From the IMG/VR virus record IMGVR_UViG_3300028008_000076, positions 1-29,314 of that record: 29,314 bases of DNA; one strand, written 5' to 3'. A program made the position numbers and the translations under genes. This DNA comes from a virus. Every line of letters starts with the position of its first letter. Within the stretch, counting starts at the first letter, position 1. Below are positions 9,327 through 20,000 of the stretch, one piece after another. Below the pieces are notes generated by a model. The model had not been told where the DNA came from, did not search any database, and saw only the letters and a list, made by a program, of their open reading frames with translations.

Positions 9327-9938
9327 TTAACTGATACCATCATTGTTATATGCACTTTTAATTTTAACACCATCATACAGTTGAACGCCTTCACCAAAAC
9401 TGTCAATATTAGAGGAGCTTTCGTTACATTCAACAACATACGGTGTTTTTTCTAATTCTTCTATTAATTCTTTATACCTAGCAATAATTTTTTGATTTTC
9501 TTTAAGTTTTTCTGTTAATTTAGTCACTTGTTCTTCATTAACATTTGATACTGTTGTAGTTGTTTCACTTGTTGCTTCAAGTAAATCGGCACAATCAAAC
9601 TTAAACATATAATCAAATGATACATCTAAACAACATGTTTGGTTTTCATCAATATTAAATAAAGTACCATGGTTACCTTCTGGGTTTAATATGATTTTAA
9701 AATCATTTTTACCTTCACTTTCTGTTTTCCATAAACATTTTTGATTAACTATATCAAAATTGTAACCTAAAGCTTCACAACAAGGTTTAGTGTTGATTCT
9801 ATATGTCATATTCCTATTTTCATAATCAAATAGAAAAACAGAGCCACTAGTATCTTCAACTAGTGTTAACTTGTTACTTACTATACTTTTTCGTGTTAAA
9901 CAACTGGTCCTATAATCTTTTAAATCAAACTTAAACAT
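9327..9938 (-). CDS. Small Cys-rich coiled-coil protein sharing a module with its 914-aa neighbour
   Basis: Residues 53-105 carry PCCEALGY, then CLW, then a segment ending NPEGN and a CC pair at 102-103. A similar order (VCCDAKAQGY, CKW, DPEGN, Cys-x-Cys) occurs in the C-terminal part of the gene just upstream (9991-12735), so a shared module is likely. Residues about 135-164 are a predicted coiled coil (KLKENQKIIARYKELIEELEK region). There is no signal peptide or membrane segment. The ATG at 9938 is preceded by TATATAAAAGAA, A-rich with no Shine-Dalgarno core. It probably sits with the 914- and 696-residue proteins in the same baseplate-associated structure. Function is unknown. Confidence 0.55.
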   Translation of the reverse strand: MFKFDLKDYRTSCLTRKSIVSNKLTLVEDTSGSVFLFDYENRNMTYRINTKPCCEALGYNFDIVNQKCLWKTESEGKNDFKIILNPEGNHGTLFNIDENQTCCLDVSFDYMFKFDCADLLEATSETTTTVSNVNEEQVTKLTEKLKENQKIIARYKELIEELEKTPYVVECNESSSNIDSFGEGVQLYDGVKIKSAYNNDGIS

Positions 9939-9990
9939 TTCTTTTATATAATTATCTTTTAATATACTTTATTTTGTCATTTAGTAAATC

Positions 9991-12735
9991 TTATTCATAA
10001 AGAGATTTAACAAAGCTAGGTATTGTTTCACTATTACAATTAATCTTACCAGCTTTTCTATATCTAAATAGTTTATAATAATAATTAGTTTCTTTAGTTT
10101 TTCTTTCACCAAATTCAAATAACCCTTTTTCATTTAATTTACAAGCATACCCATTTTTATTTGTATATGGGTCTAAAATAACTTCTGGGTTTGTATTTGT
10201 TGGACAGAAACATGAATCAGCTTCATTAACAACTCTATTATTACCTTCTGGGTCTATGAATTTTAAGTAATAAAAACCATTAAGTTCGTATTGGTCTTGT
10301 ATTGTTGGTCCAGCTAACTCCCACTTACAAGAAAGTGTACAACCACAACCCCTTTTACTAATATCTTTTATAATACCTGGTGATTGGCAACAAATGTAAC
10401 CTGTATTTACTTCGGTTAATGGCATTCTACGAGTAGTTATTTGAGTGTTATCGTTCCCTATGAAATATGATGTTACATAATTTGTGTGTAGGTAAGAATA
10501 CCCCTGAGCTTTCGCATCACAACATACTGGGTTTACAAATTCAGTATTAATATAAAATGGCGTACCTAAATTATAAAATGTTTGTTGCCAGTAAAAGTAA
10601 TTTTCACCTCTTATGGTAATATATTTATTTTCTGGGTCTAAATTAACATTTTCACAATCAACAACCTCCGTAGTTTCTTGCTTAAGAAGTGTTACATCAA
10701 TAAAAAGTGATTCATCATCTTCTGGGACATCACACCCACAATCAGTTAATTCAGGTTCTGGACATAAATCTTCATCTATATTAGTTTCTAATAAAACAAC
10801 ATCTGATAAATCAGCACCATCAAAGCTCTGAGCGTCAACATAAGTGTTGCCACTATATTGATTCATTAAACCACTATTGTAATTTGTAAATAAATTTGTT
10901 GTTCCAGTAGTAACTGTTGTTGATGTAAGTGTAAATGCCGAAAAATTAGGTATTATATTATCTAACTGAGCGATATATTCCTTACCGCTATCATATGGAC
11001 CAACATGAGGGTTATTACCTACTAATGTGTATTGAGTTGCAGCTGAACCAGCTGTTTCTCTATACCATCCACCACCTTTTTGGAAGTACATATCTGGTGT
11101 ATCTCTAAAAAACTTAGGATAACCTTCACTATCAACATTATAATTTTCTAAATCAGTATCTAAATCATTATATTCTAATACCTTATAGAATAAATCCATA
11201 TCAATAGGTTCTTTAACCCTGTATATATACTCATTGAAGTTAATTAGACCATCTGGCGTACCAATTAATTTAAAAAAGAACTCAATAGGGTTTCTAGTAC
11301 CCTTAGTTTTCCATATATGAGCTGAATTTAATACAAGTCTTCTCCATAATTCAACTTCAGCCTCTTGTGGTGTATATCCCCTACTATAACCTGGATATGT
11401 TGCTGTACCAACCTTCAAGTAGTTAGTTATTAAATCATTACCAACTAAAGAAGATGTTAATTCCCAACCAAGTATTCTAGCTAAATACTTAACCAGTTGG
11501 TCTGGCATATTATTTTTCTTATCGTATGTTACAATATTAGCGAATTTAATACCATCAATGTATTTTTTAATTTCATCAAACTCTCTACCATATATTCTTA
11601 GAGTTTTATTTACTTTTTCACCTTCGCTATCGATAGTACCACCATCACATGTTGGTGCTGTATCGAAGTCAGTTATAGAATCAGACGTTAAGAATCTAAT
11701 TATTAAATCTGAACATGTAGAATCCTTAGCGTTTGTTACCTCTAATAAATCTGAAACATAATTTATGTACTCAGTAGTGTTAAAATCAATATTATAACCA
11801 TCTGTTACTGGCCAAGTAAGTTTCTTACTAGTACTAATTATATCACCACCATCCGTTTCAATTTTGTATTTATACGTTGAACTGTATTTTGGTGATGTAA
11901 ACCTGTTTAATAGGTTGTTCTCAAACTCACTTAATGAATTAAAATATTTTTCCTCTGTTAATTCATTTGGTTTTATATGATATTCTATTTGTCCACTAGT
12001 AGAACCACTAAATGGGTCACCTATAACTCTAAAATGGATAAAGTCATCTGTATTACTAGTTGAACCTGTAAACTCTATAACGCTATACTCTTTATCATTA
12101 GTTAAAACAGAGTAACTATCATAACTAACCGATAAATTTCTTAACATATTATCTTGGTTAAATGTGTTAAGGGTTGTACCGTTTTGCTTATAATTTATAT
12201 TAAAATTATTAATTATAAAATTAACATCAACTCTAAATGTAGAAGTGTCTGTTATAACATCATAAGAATAATTGTCAAAAGTATTACCAACTACCGTTTG
12301 AAAACCACTATCTCTTAATGGGTTTAAATATAATGATGCTGGCCAATTAGTTATTATATTCTCTAAACTAACCCTTATGTATTCAGTTGCTGAACCAAAA
12401 TAAGCAAAACTACATAATTCAGAACCGTCTAGGTTAAGAGTAGTTTTAATGTTATTATTTAATAATGTATTTGATGAATCGCTAGTTAGGTCTAAGGTTT
12501 GTAATGTATAAAATTTAGTAAATTTCTTCATACTAAATAATCTACTTATTCTACCTTCAGTATTTACTGTAGTTACAAAATTACCAAACGTAAATGTTGA
12601 GTCAGTTCCGTCAGCATCACTTGTTAACTGATTACCAACTAAATCATCACTAAAGTTTCTATACTCAATTCCGTTATCGTAAAAAACTCTTTGAGCGTAA
12701 CCAACTACTTTTATTCTATCATTATTATTAGGCAT
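9991..12735 (-). CDS. Baseplate protein with P2 gpI-like segment and Cys-rich C-terminus (914 aa)
   Basis: Residues about 375-510 read like the core of phage tail protein I and its relatives: a helix with DQLVKYLARILGWEL, then EAEVELWRRLVLNSAHIWK, then the characteristic KGTRNPIEFFFKLIG and a following FNEY. In P2-like phages gpI follows gpJ and forms part of the baseplate wedge; T4 gp7 contains the equivalent part. The first 370 residues are beta-rich and unrecognised. The C-terminal 260 residues are Cys-rich (CC at 738-739 and 782-783; CxC at 666/668, 797/799, 842/844) and share a module with the next gene product. At 914 residues it is much longer than P2 gpI (under 200), so it is a wedge core with added outer domains. 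Order gp25-gp6-gpI supports the call. Confidence 0.65.
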   Translation of the reverse strand: MPNNNDRIKVVGYAQRVFYDNGIEYRNFSDDLVGNQLTSDADGTDSTFTFGNFVTTVNTEGRISRLFSMKKFTKFYTLQTLDLTSDSSNTLLNNNIKTTLNLDGSELCSFAYFGSATEYIRVSLENIITNWPASLYLNPLRDSGFQTVVGNTFDNYSYDVITDTSTFRVDVNFIINNFNINYKQNGTTLNTFNQDNMLRNLSVSYDSYSVLTNDKEYSVIEFTGSTSNTDDFIHFRVIGDPFSGSTSGQIEYHIKPNELTEEKYFNSLSEFENNLLNRFTSPKYSSTYKYKIETDGGDIISTSKKLTWPVTDGYNIDFNTTEYINYVSDLLEVTNAKDSTCSDLIIRFLTSDSITDFDTAPTCDGGTIDSEGEKVNKTLRIYGREFDEIKKYIDGIKFANIVTYDKKNNMPDQLVKYLARILGWELTSSLVGNDLITNYLKVGTATYPGYSRGYTPQEAEVELWRRLVLNSAHIWKTKGTRNPIEFFFKLIGTPDGLINFNEYIYRVKEPIDMDLFYKVLEYNDLDTDLENYNVDSEGYPKFFRDTPDMYFQKGGGWYRETAGSAATQYTLVGNNPHVGPYDSGKEYIAQLDNIIPNFSAFTLTSTTVTTGTTNLFTNYNSGLMNQYSGNTYVDAQSFDGADLSDVVLLETNIDEDLCPEPELTDCGCDVPEDDESLFIDVTLLKQETTEVVDCENVNLDPENKYITIRGENYFYWQQTFYNLGTPFYINTEFVNPVCCDAKAQGYSYLHTNYVTSYFIGNDNTQITTRRMPLTEVNTGYICCQSPGIIKDISKRGCGCTLSCKWELAGPTIQDQYELNGFYYLKFIDPEGNNRVVNEADSCFCPTNTNPEVILDPYTNKNGYACKLNEKGLFEFGERKTKETNYYYKLFRYRKAGKINCNSETIPSFVKSLYE

Positions 12736-12739
12736 ACAA

Positions 12740-13654
12740 TTATACGTTTGCTATATCATCAAATCCCTTAGTGAAATCAATGTTATTAAATCTATTTTCT
12801 TTAACCTCAAATAATGGTTTACCGTCAAACCTATCCTTAATTTCAAATAGGTTAAATTGTTTATAAATATCATTATTAAAGTTGTAGACAGTATAAATAC
12901 CATCTTCAAGACTCTTAGTCTGATTACCAAATAATCCAATAGCTAATGACTCAACATCGTAATCAACCATTTCAACCTCTAAAACAAATGGTGTAAAAAA
13001 TGTATTCGTTATTATTACATCCTGATTTGGTGTGCCAATGAATGGTAATACATTTGGTTTAACATTCGTAGGTGAAGACGGTGAAACTGTACAAAACACT
13101 AAATTAGACGAATCCTCAAACCTATATCTAATAGCTTTTTGACTTGTATCTGATAAGTTCTGATTAACAGGTTCTGATTTATTATTTGAAGTAATTATTC
13201 TAAAAGTATTTTTAATTTTTCTATCTTCAGTAGTTGTGTTTGTTGTAATATACTCAACCCTATAACCAATAAGATTATTGTTTTGGAATTTATCTAGGAA
13301 TGGTGCTAAATTAATATCTGTTGTATCAAAAACAATACCCTTAACATCTGGAAATGCTGATAGTACACCACAATCTGAAATTCTAGTTCTTATTTCAACA
13401 GGTTTAAATACTATAGTGTATATCCCTTTATCACCAAATTCAGTTACAGGTAATCTAAGTGTGTATAAACCACCAAATATCTCAAATGTATTTGAGAGGT
13501 TATTTGGGTTATTAATAGGTATTAAATTACCAGAATCTAGTTTAAAAACATTAGTATTTTGACTCTGCCTATTTGGTGCGTAAAACACAGTTATCTCCAC
13601 GTCACTTGGTGACATGTCTGCGGGTCTAACTGTTCCGTAAATTCCTGTTGCCAT
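12740..13654 (-). CDS. Unrecognised structural-type protein (304 aa)
   Basis: No family is recognised. The sequence is beta-rich with many Asn, Thr, Phe and Ile, no Cys cluster, no membrane segment and no catalytic motif. It begins MATGIYGTVRPADMSPSDVE, and a glycine-containing beta segment (GLYTLRLPVTEFGDKGIYTI) lies near residues 62-82. It ends 4 bases before the gpI-like gene and begins 35 bases after the preceding stop; that gap contains TATATAAATAT. Its place between gp6-like and gpI-like genes suggests a baseplate or tail-tube-end component. Confidence is good that it is a real gene and low for any role. Confidence 0.55.
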   Translation of the reverse strand: MATGIYGTVRPADMSPSDVEITVFYAPNRQSQNTNVFKLDSGNLIPINNPNNLSNTFEIFGGLYTLRLPVTEFGDKGIYTIVFKPVEIRTRISDCGVLSAFPDVKGIVFDTTDINLAPFLDKFQNNNLIGYRVEYITTNTTTEDRKIKNTFRIITSNNKSEPVNQNLSDTSQKAIRYRFEDSSNLVFCTVSPSSPTNVKPNVLPFIGTPNQDVIITNTFFTPFVLEVEMVDYDVESLAIGLFGNQTKSLEDGIYTVYNFNNDIYKQFNLFEIKDRFDGKPLFEVKENRFNNIDFTKGFDDIANV

Positions 13655-13689
13655 CTTTTATTAATTTTAACTCTTTTATATAAATATCA

Positions 13690-14475
13690 TTACTTTATTA
13701 TTTTATAGTAACCATTACCATAATTTATTAAATCAGACATATTCTTAATCTCACCCATCTGTAGGTGACTTTGGAATGCCGAATTTATACCTCTATCTAT
13801 ATCAACATCACTATACACTGTAGGTGTTGTTGTTATACCAAAAAGATATTCTTGTTTCGTTATAGCTGAAAGTGTTGTGTTTGTATTATTAAAACCTTCA
13901 CCTTTATAATACATCTCAGTTACTGGTATGTCTATATTACCATTAATACTATCTACTATAGGTCTTGTTAACCCACTATATGTTTTATAAAATATACCTC
14001 TAGTTTGATTTGGGTTATTTGGGTTTATTGTATAACTATCATCACCACCAATAACATATGTAATTGGCATCTGATTATCGTCACTAACCACTCTGTCTAC
14101 AGCTGTATATGAATTACCTTGGTAGTCGTCAACAGTATTATTAGACATATTAAGACCTGGTTGATATACTTGTGTAAATGAATAAGATTTAACTAAATCT
14201 AATTTATCTCTGGTATACCCAGTTATAAATAAAGATGGTGTGAAATAATCTGATAGTGTTTTATTTACATATCTAACATCTGGAGTGTATGGGTCCATTA
14301 TTGTTGTTGTATTAGTGTCTGCTGTAAATTCTACATTAGTACCAATACCCATATCATCCATATCTTGTTTGAAAAATACATTAACATAGAATGTTGTTGC
14401 GGTCATTTGACCCCAAGTATTCTTTTTCCTACTAGTGTAGTTATCTAATGATATTTTTCTTTTTATTATCTCCAT
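13690..14475 (-). CDS. Unrecognised structural-type protein (261 aa)
   Basis: The start overlaps the preceding stop by one base (TAATG at 14477-14473), which points to translational coupling with the 272-residue gene. The N-terminus is basic (KRKISLDNYTSRKKNTWGQ); the rest is rich in Asp, Asn, Thr and Tyr and looks beta-structured, with no Cys and no membrane segment. No family was recognised. Tight coupling with the two genes before it (TAATG and a short overlap) suggests that the products are needed in fixed ratio in one assembly, most likely the baseplate. Confidence 0.55.
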   Translation of the reverse strand: MEIIKRKISLDNYTSRKKNTWGQMTATTFYVNVFFKQDMDDMGIGTNVEFTADTNTTTIMDPYTPDVRYVNKTLSDYFTPSLFITGYTRDKLDLVKSYSFTQVYQPGLNMSNNTVDDYQGNSYTAVDRVVSDDNQMPITYVIGGDDSYTINPNNPNQTRGIFYKTYSGLTRPIVDSINGNIDIPVTEMYYKGEGFNNTNTTLSAITKQEYLFGITTTPTVYSDVDIDRGINSAFQSHLQMGEIKNMSDLINYGNGYYKIIK

Positions 14476-15287
14476 TATTGAACCTTTATCCTATATAATT
14501 GTACTTGTACCTCCCTTTGGTTATTTGAATTAACATTACTACTATAACCTTTATCTATGTAATATCTATACCCATCAACCTCTCTAGTTAATATATATTT
14601 TGTGTATAACCTATTGATAGGACCTGGTTCTATCAATTCGTTTATTGGTAATTCAACGTCTGTACTCATTAAATTATGTGCCTCACCAGTCTTAGCGTTT
14701 AAAAAACTTGCTCTCATATATATCTCTTTACCAACAGTTGGTAATACTTCGTCTTTAAAATAATATAAAAAGAAGCCTTCACCGTTCTTATCTCTATTTT
14801 TAAGTGAATCACCAAGTTTAAACTCTAAGTTTATATTGTTAGGGTCTTGTTCTGTTTCACCAATAAGTACCTTAGGGAATAGTGTTATAAAAAATAATAA
14901 ATTTTGTTTTGTATTAGAATCACTATCATAAAAATCTAACCTTAAAAATGTTTTAGTAAATGAATTTTTAAGGTTTTGTATATCTTCTAATACAAACTCA
15001 GCATTACCCCATGTAGTTGTTGCATAATAATCTTTGTTATCATCATATAAGTTAACCACATATGTTACATCATCAATTAGATTTTTGTCAATATTAATTG
15101 GTAAGAACTTTACTTTTTCATAATCAATTATTTCATTTATTGATTTCTTAACTTCAACATCAACAAATTCATTTTCAATAATCTCTGTTTGACCAGCTAA
15201 ACCAGGGACTTGACTAGTAGGTAAGTTTATGTTGATACTACTATCATCATTTAATGGTCTAATTATTTTATACTTATTAACAAACAT
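14475..15287 (-). CDS. Unrecognised structural-type protein (about 270 aa)
   Basis: The open frame can begin at GTG 15293 or at ATG 15287; I chose the ATG, which gives MFVNKYKII and an 11-base overlap with the end of the 575-residue gene. The protein is acidic and rich in Asn, Asp, Leu and Ile. A hydrophobic stretch in mid-protein (LLFFITLFPKVLIG) is too short and too strand-like to be a convincing membrane segment. The C-terminus is basic (YRYYIDKGY and QREVQVQLYRIKVQ). No known domain is seen. It is coupled to genes on both sides, consistent with a baseplate or tail assembly partner. Confidence 0.55.
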   Translation of the reverse strand: MFVNKYKIIRPLNDDSSININLPTSQVPGLAGQTEIIENEFVDVEVKKSINEIIDYEKVKFLPINIDKNLIDDVTYVVNLYDDNKDYYATTTWGNAEFVLEDIQNLKNSFTKTFLRLDFYDSDSNTKQNLLFFITLFPKVLIGETEQDPNNINLEFKLGDSLKNRDKNGEGFFLYYFKDEVLPTVGKEIYMRASFLNAKTGEAHNLMSTDVELPINELIEPGPINRLYTKYILTREVDGYRYYIDKGYSSNVNSNNQREVQVQLYRIKVQ

Positions 15288-17004
15288 CTTCACTATTTTT
15301 AGTTATAAACTTATCTGTTATTCTTTCACCTCTTGGGTCTGCTGGGTCATCTTTATCAGAATCACCCCCATAATACAACCCATATAAGTTAAATGGGTCT
15401 TGTCTTTTCATAACAAAACATATGTTATCATAAATATAATGAGAATTGTTTGTGAAAGGATATTCTAATGTTTCACCATTAGCTAATGAAGCACCAATCG
15501 TTAATAAATCTCTCCAAATATACTTACCACCATTTAACTCTTCAGAATAATCTGGTATATTACCAGTAGTAGCTGTATACCCTTGCTCTATGAAACTAGA
15601 ATAAAGTCTTATAGGTATTTCATAATGTGGTTTATACATGTACCCTTCTCTTCTAGGTCCCTTTGCTAATGTATTACTTTGTGTACTACTATCTCTTTTA
15701 CTAGTGTTAAATCTATGTAACACATCACTAAGAATATTCTCAACTAATTCAGTCTTATTATATTCAACAACATCACCGTAAAACTCAGTATCTGCTGATA
15801 GGTCCCCCATCTTTACATCTGGGTTTAATGGTGTGTGTGTTGTAAATGGTGTGGAACTACCATTATGTATTCTCCTTATATTAGATAACTTTATATCATT
15901 TAAGTTCCCAGATAGATATTCTAAGTCTAAACCAGATTTAATTTTTGACATAAAGTTATCATCTCTAGTCTTAACAATCGTTAAATATAATTCACTTAAT
16001 GGTCTACCTAAATTATCTTTAAGGTCAGATATATCAACTTCTTTATTAAATGTTACTTGATAATTTTGGTCATTAAATATTGTGTTACTAAAAGCCAATG
16101 GGTCTATAGAATAATCTATATCAGTAAATTTTTTAAACTTTCTTAAATAATACTCAGATTCATATCCATTCACATATCTAACCATTCTACCAGATATGGT
16201 GTTAGTGGTGATAACGGTTGGGTCTACATCTATTGCAAAATAATTTTCTTTATAATCACCATTATCTAACCCAACCCTCTTAACAGTAAATTCACCGTTT
16301 AATTGGTTATCACTCATAGCGCTAATTCTAACTTTTTCACCAGTACTTAATCCATGTCTTGTTGCGGTACCTAACGCAACCATTGATTTACCACCAACTT
16401 CAACCTCTTCAATATTAACGATTAATAAACCGTCTTTAACTATATGGTGTTGGTCATCAATGCTTGATGGATAAGTAATACATATATCCCAATTCTTTTT
16501 AGTATTTGAATTTAAATCAAACCTTTTTTTTGTTGGTTCGATATTAAAAAATTTTTTAATACCTGGTTTAGTTATATCTGGGTCTATAAACCCAAACCAA
16601 CCATCTCTTTCTATTAAATTTTCATTTACAGATTCAAGATAATTTAGTTTTTTATACTTTGAATCAAATTGTTCATTAGAATACGCATTTCTTTTAAAAG
16701 TGTCTTGGTCGAATATATCAAGTCCATTACCATTTTCACTACCCCCATTATCAGAATCCCAGTTTGTGGTACCCGCTGGGTTCATTAATACGTTACTAAA
16801 AAGTGGGTTAATAGTAAAAATAAAACGATATCTAGTACATAAATTTCTTTCAATATTAAGTTGTTCACCTACATTAAGAACATAGTTTATCTCACCTGGT
16901 GGTAATTCTTTGTCATTAGCAACAAAGTTTACATTTGTGAATGTATTTATATTCACATCACTCTTAGATTTACTACTATTTAAATTAATCTTCTTCCTTT
17001 CCAT
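15277..17004 (-). CDS. Virion structural protein, likely baseplate/tail associated (575 aa)
   Basis: The ATG at 17004 overlaps the stop of the 1328-residue gene by one base (TAATG), so the two are coupled. Residues about 210-262 carry ATRHGLSTGEKVRIS, then LNGEFTVKRV and a beta segment. This HGLxxGDxVxI...NGxFTV pattern is a small beta domain seen again and again in phage tail and virion proteins. The N-terminal 60 residues include VLNVGEQLNIERNLCTRYRF. The remainder is mixed and not recognised. No enzyme motif or membrane segment is visible. Its location within the gp6-to-gpI interval fits a baseplate structural role. Confidence 0.6.
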   Translation of the reverse strand: MERKKINLNSSKSKSDVNINTFTNVNFVANDKELPPGEINYVLNVGEQLNIERNLCTRYRFIFTINPLFSNVLMNPAGTTNWDSDNGGSENGNGLDIFDQDTFKRNAYSNEQFDSKYKKLNYLESVNENLIERDGWFGFIDPDITKPGIKKFFNIEPTKKRFDLNSNTKKNWDICITYPSSIDDQHHIVKDGLLIVNIEEVEVGGKSMVALGTATRHGLSTGEKVRISAMSDNQLNGEFTVKRVGLDNGDYKENYFAIDVDPTVITTNTISGRMVRYVNGYESEYYLRKFKKFTDIDYSIDPLAFSNTIFNDQNYQVTFNKEVDISDLKDNLGRPLSELYLTIVKTRDDNFMSKIKSGLDLEYLSGNLNDIKLSNIRRIHNGSSTPFTTHTPLNPDVKMGDLSADTEFYGDVVEYNKTELVENILSDVLHRFNTSKRDSSTQSNTLAKGPRREGYMYKPHYEIPIRLYSSFIEQGYTATTGNIPDYSEELNGGKYIWRDLLTIGASLANGETLEYPFTNNSHYIYDNICFVMKRQDPFNLYGLYYGGDSDKDDPADPRGERITDKFITKNSEDVC

Positions 17005-20000
17005 TATGGTAAATTAATATATTGCTCTTTATTACAGCCATTATCATCTGTAATATCTATAACAGCAGCATTAACACCTTGTTTACTTAAAGATATTAGT
17101 TCTATAAAAGTATGTGAACCAGCACTAATATCATTTAATTCATCTATTGGTGCATCAGAAGGGTTAGTTATATAATCATAGTCATATAAATCAACATAAT
17201 ATGGTGGTGTACCACCATTAATTGTGAATGAAACTTCATATCCAGTACTTCCAGAGATAACTGAGGGTGTTATAGTAATAGCTGGTGGTTCGGTTATTGT
17301 AAACCCTTCTGTAACTGATTGGTTTAACGAGTCAGTATATGTAACTTCGTAATCACCAGCATATAAATTAAATATTTGAGTATCACCTGTTAGTATGATA
17401 CTTCCATTTGAGTCTTTCCATTCAATTGTTGAGTCTCCAGTACCACTACCATCTTGTGGATAAAGCGTTGCTGAACCTGTTTGGTTAAAACACGTTGGTG
17501 ATTCACCTGAAACAGTTATACTAGGTAAGTCTGGTTCAGAAAATGATACTAATTCTTCACATTGTGTTTGTATTATACCATTATCTTTAACAACAACTTT
17601 ATAATCACCAACACCTATATTAGAAAAAGTTGTACCCATTGCTACTGTTGTTGTGTTATTAATAAGGTTATTTGTGTCGTTATCATATAATTCATATGTG
17701 TACCCTGGCACACCACCTTCAACATCAATTATTATTTTACCATCATCTTCACCGTTTTTTGTTATAGGTTCAATTGTTACGTTACATTGAACACCAGTAG
17801 GTCCGCTTACTTGAAATGAACATTCTATTACATTACCGACATTATCAGTAGTTTTAAGGTTATATGTTCCAGAATACAATTCAGTTATTGTTGTAATTCT
17901 ACCGTTATTATTTATATTATTACTAAGTGGGTATTGTTGACCACCAAATGTTGGTCCATTCCATTCATAAGTTAATGGTTCAACACCACCAATAATTTCA
18001 ACCTCAAGTGCACCTGTTGGATTATTACCATCATCATCTGCTATTGAGTATTCTAGTTGGCATTGGAAGTTATCATCAACTTCCTTAATACAAGGTGTCA
18101 AAAATTCTTTATTTAACTTAGTTAGTGCAGTATTATTAGACCTTAAACCAAAATAAAAATAATATGAGTTTTCGTATTGCCAAATAGAGTCACTATCGTC
18201 TGGGAAAACTCTAAAACTTCGATAGTTTTCATCATTGTAGTCGCTACTACTGCTACCATCAGCGGCTAGACTACCACTATCAATATAAACTAGAGGTACA
18301 CTTGTACTCCCAGTTGAATTTAAATAAGAAAAAAGACCTCTAACAAATGGGTTTTCAACATCTTGATTATTTATTTTACCGTTTATTGGTCCTTTACCTT
18401 CATCTTCTCTATTTTCATCAAGACCCATACCTAATTCACATAATCTTTTCACATTATTACAATTTCTATAGTCACCCTTTAGGTAAATTCCTATTGGAAA
18501 TAGATACCCAAATTTAAATAATAATGTTTCACTATCACTAATACCAGAAGTTTCTATTGTAAAATCTACTTTTTCATCAAGTAATGGTGGTATATTAAAT
18601 GTCGTGTCAACTAAAAATCTAGACATCTGTGGTTTACCTTCCCAGTCATATTTATTTATGGAACCTAAATTAATAATATCTGTAGCAAACAACTTATATT
18701 TACTGTGCTTTGAGTGTGATGCATAATATAATTCACTATCAGGGGTTCTCTTTATATACCCTTCTTTTATCTTTTCTGCTCCACCATCACCAAAACTACT
18801 TAATGAATCAATATTACTAAAATTAAATTGTTCGGGTGATTGTGGGCAACTATCAATAATAAAATTATTTTTACATTTATTATCTATTTCACTATCATCA
18901 TTGTAGTCGCCTAAATCTATATTACCACATTCTATGTCACAAAATTTTTCACCATTACTTTTATATTTATACTGTAATAAGAATAAATATAGAGAACCGT
19001 TAACCCAGTCATTATAAAAATCAAGTTTAAACATGTTTAAAGAATCTGCAAGACTAACAGCAGAACATCTTAAATATTCACCTACTATAATAGAACCATT
19101 TTCACCACAGGCTTTAGTACAATCAATCTTTTGACCAGCTTCATTATTTAGCTGGTAACAGTAGATTTTATTTGGGTCATCCTCACTCCCTGGGTCTCCA
19201 TTGGCGAGCGACCATATAAAATATTTTACATTACCACAGCTTAATTTAAAGTAAGGGATTAAAGAATCAGCTTGATATTTTTTACAGGCTTTTTTATCAC
19301 AATCACTACAATCCAAATTTGGATTATTACATAAATCACTTTTATCGATATCTGATAAATCAGCATCTAAATCTTCATAATAAGCTTTAGCACAATCAAT
19401 ATCAGTTTGATTTTCATCTTTTTGATATAATTTATAACACCTACAAGCAGCTCTCTTTTTCTTATTAGTTGGCCACTGTATTAAACAACCTAATTTTTGT
19501 ATTCCCCAAACTGCCTTAACTAATGGGGTTAATATAAGGTTTAATAAATATATTACCGACCTATTTAGTATCCAAACAATAGTAGTTATAGTGCTTAGTA
19601 TTGCCAATAAAAAAAACGCTAAAACATCTACATTAACATCAATTCTATTAAATGGGAATGGACTGTTACTCCCTGGGTCATCGGTAACTTTAATACCAAT
19701 AAAATTTCTATTATCAATCTGCTTATTTGGTTGAACTCTAGTTATTAGATTTTTAACACTATATAGTTTATTCCAAGATAATTCTGTAAAACTTTCATCT
19801 TTGGTTGTACTATCAAAAGTATAATCAGCCTCTTGATGTGATTCTGGGTTGTTTGGTATCAAGAATTTAGCTCTTCTCCTTAATTTACCTTCTGTTCCTG
19901 AAACATCCATACCGATTCTAAACCTAACTTTTGATTTGGTAGGTATACCAATCTTAGGGTTATTAGAAGGAACTAATTCTCCAGATTCAGACGTTACCTT

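Noticed and set aside
9321-9327. Frameshift splitting one gene into the 203- and 696-residue genes
   Set aside because: Each has its own ATG and a clean stop with a 5-base gap, and the shared coiled coils look like duplicates rather than two halves of one domain.
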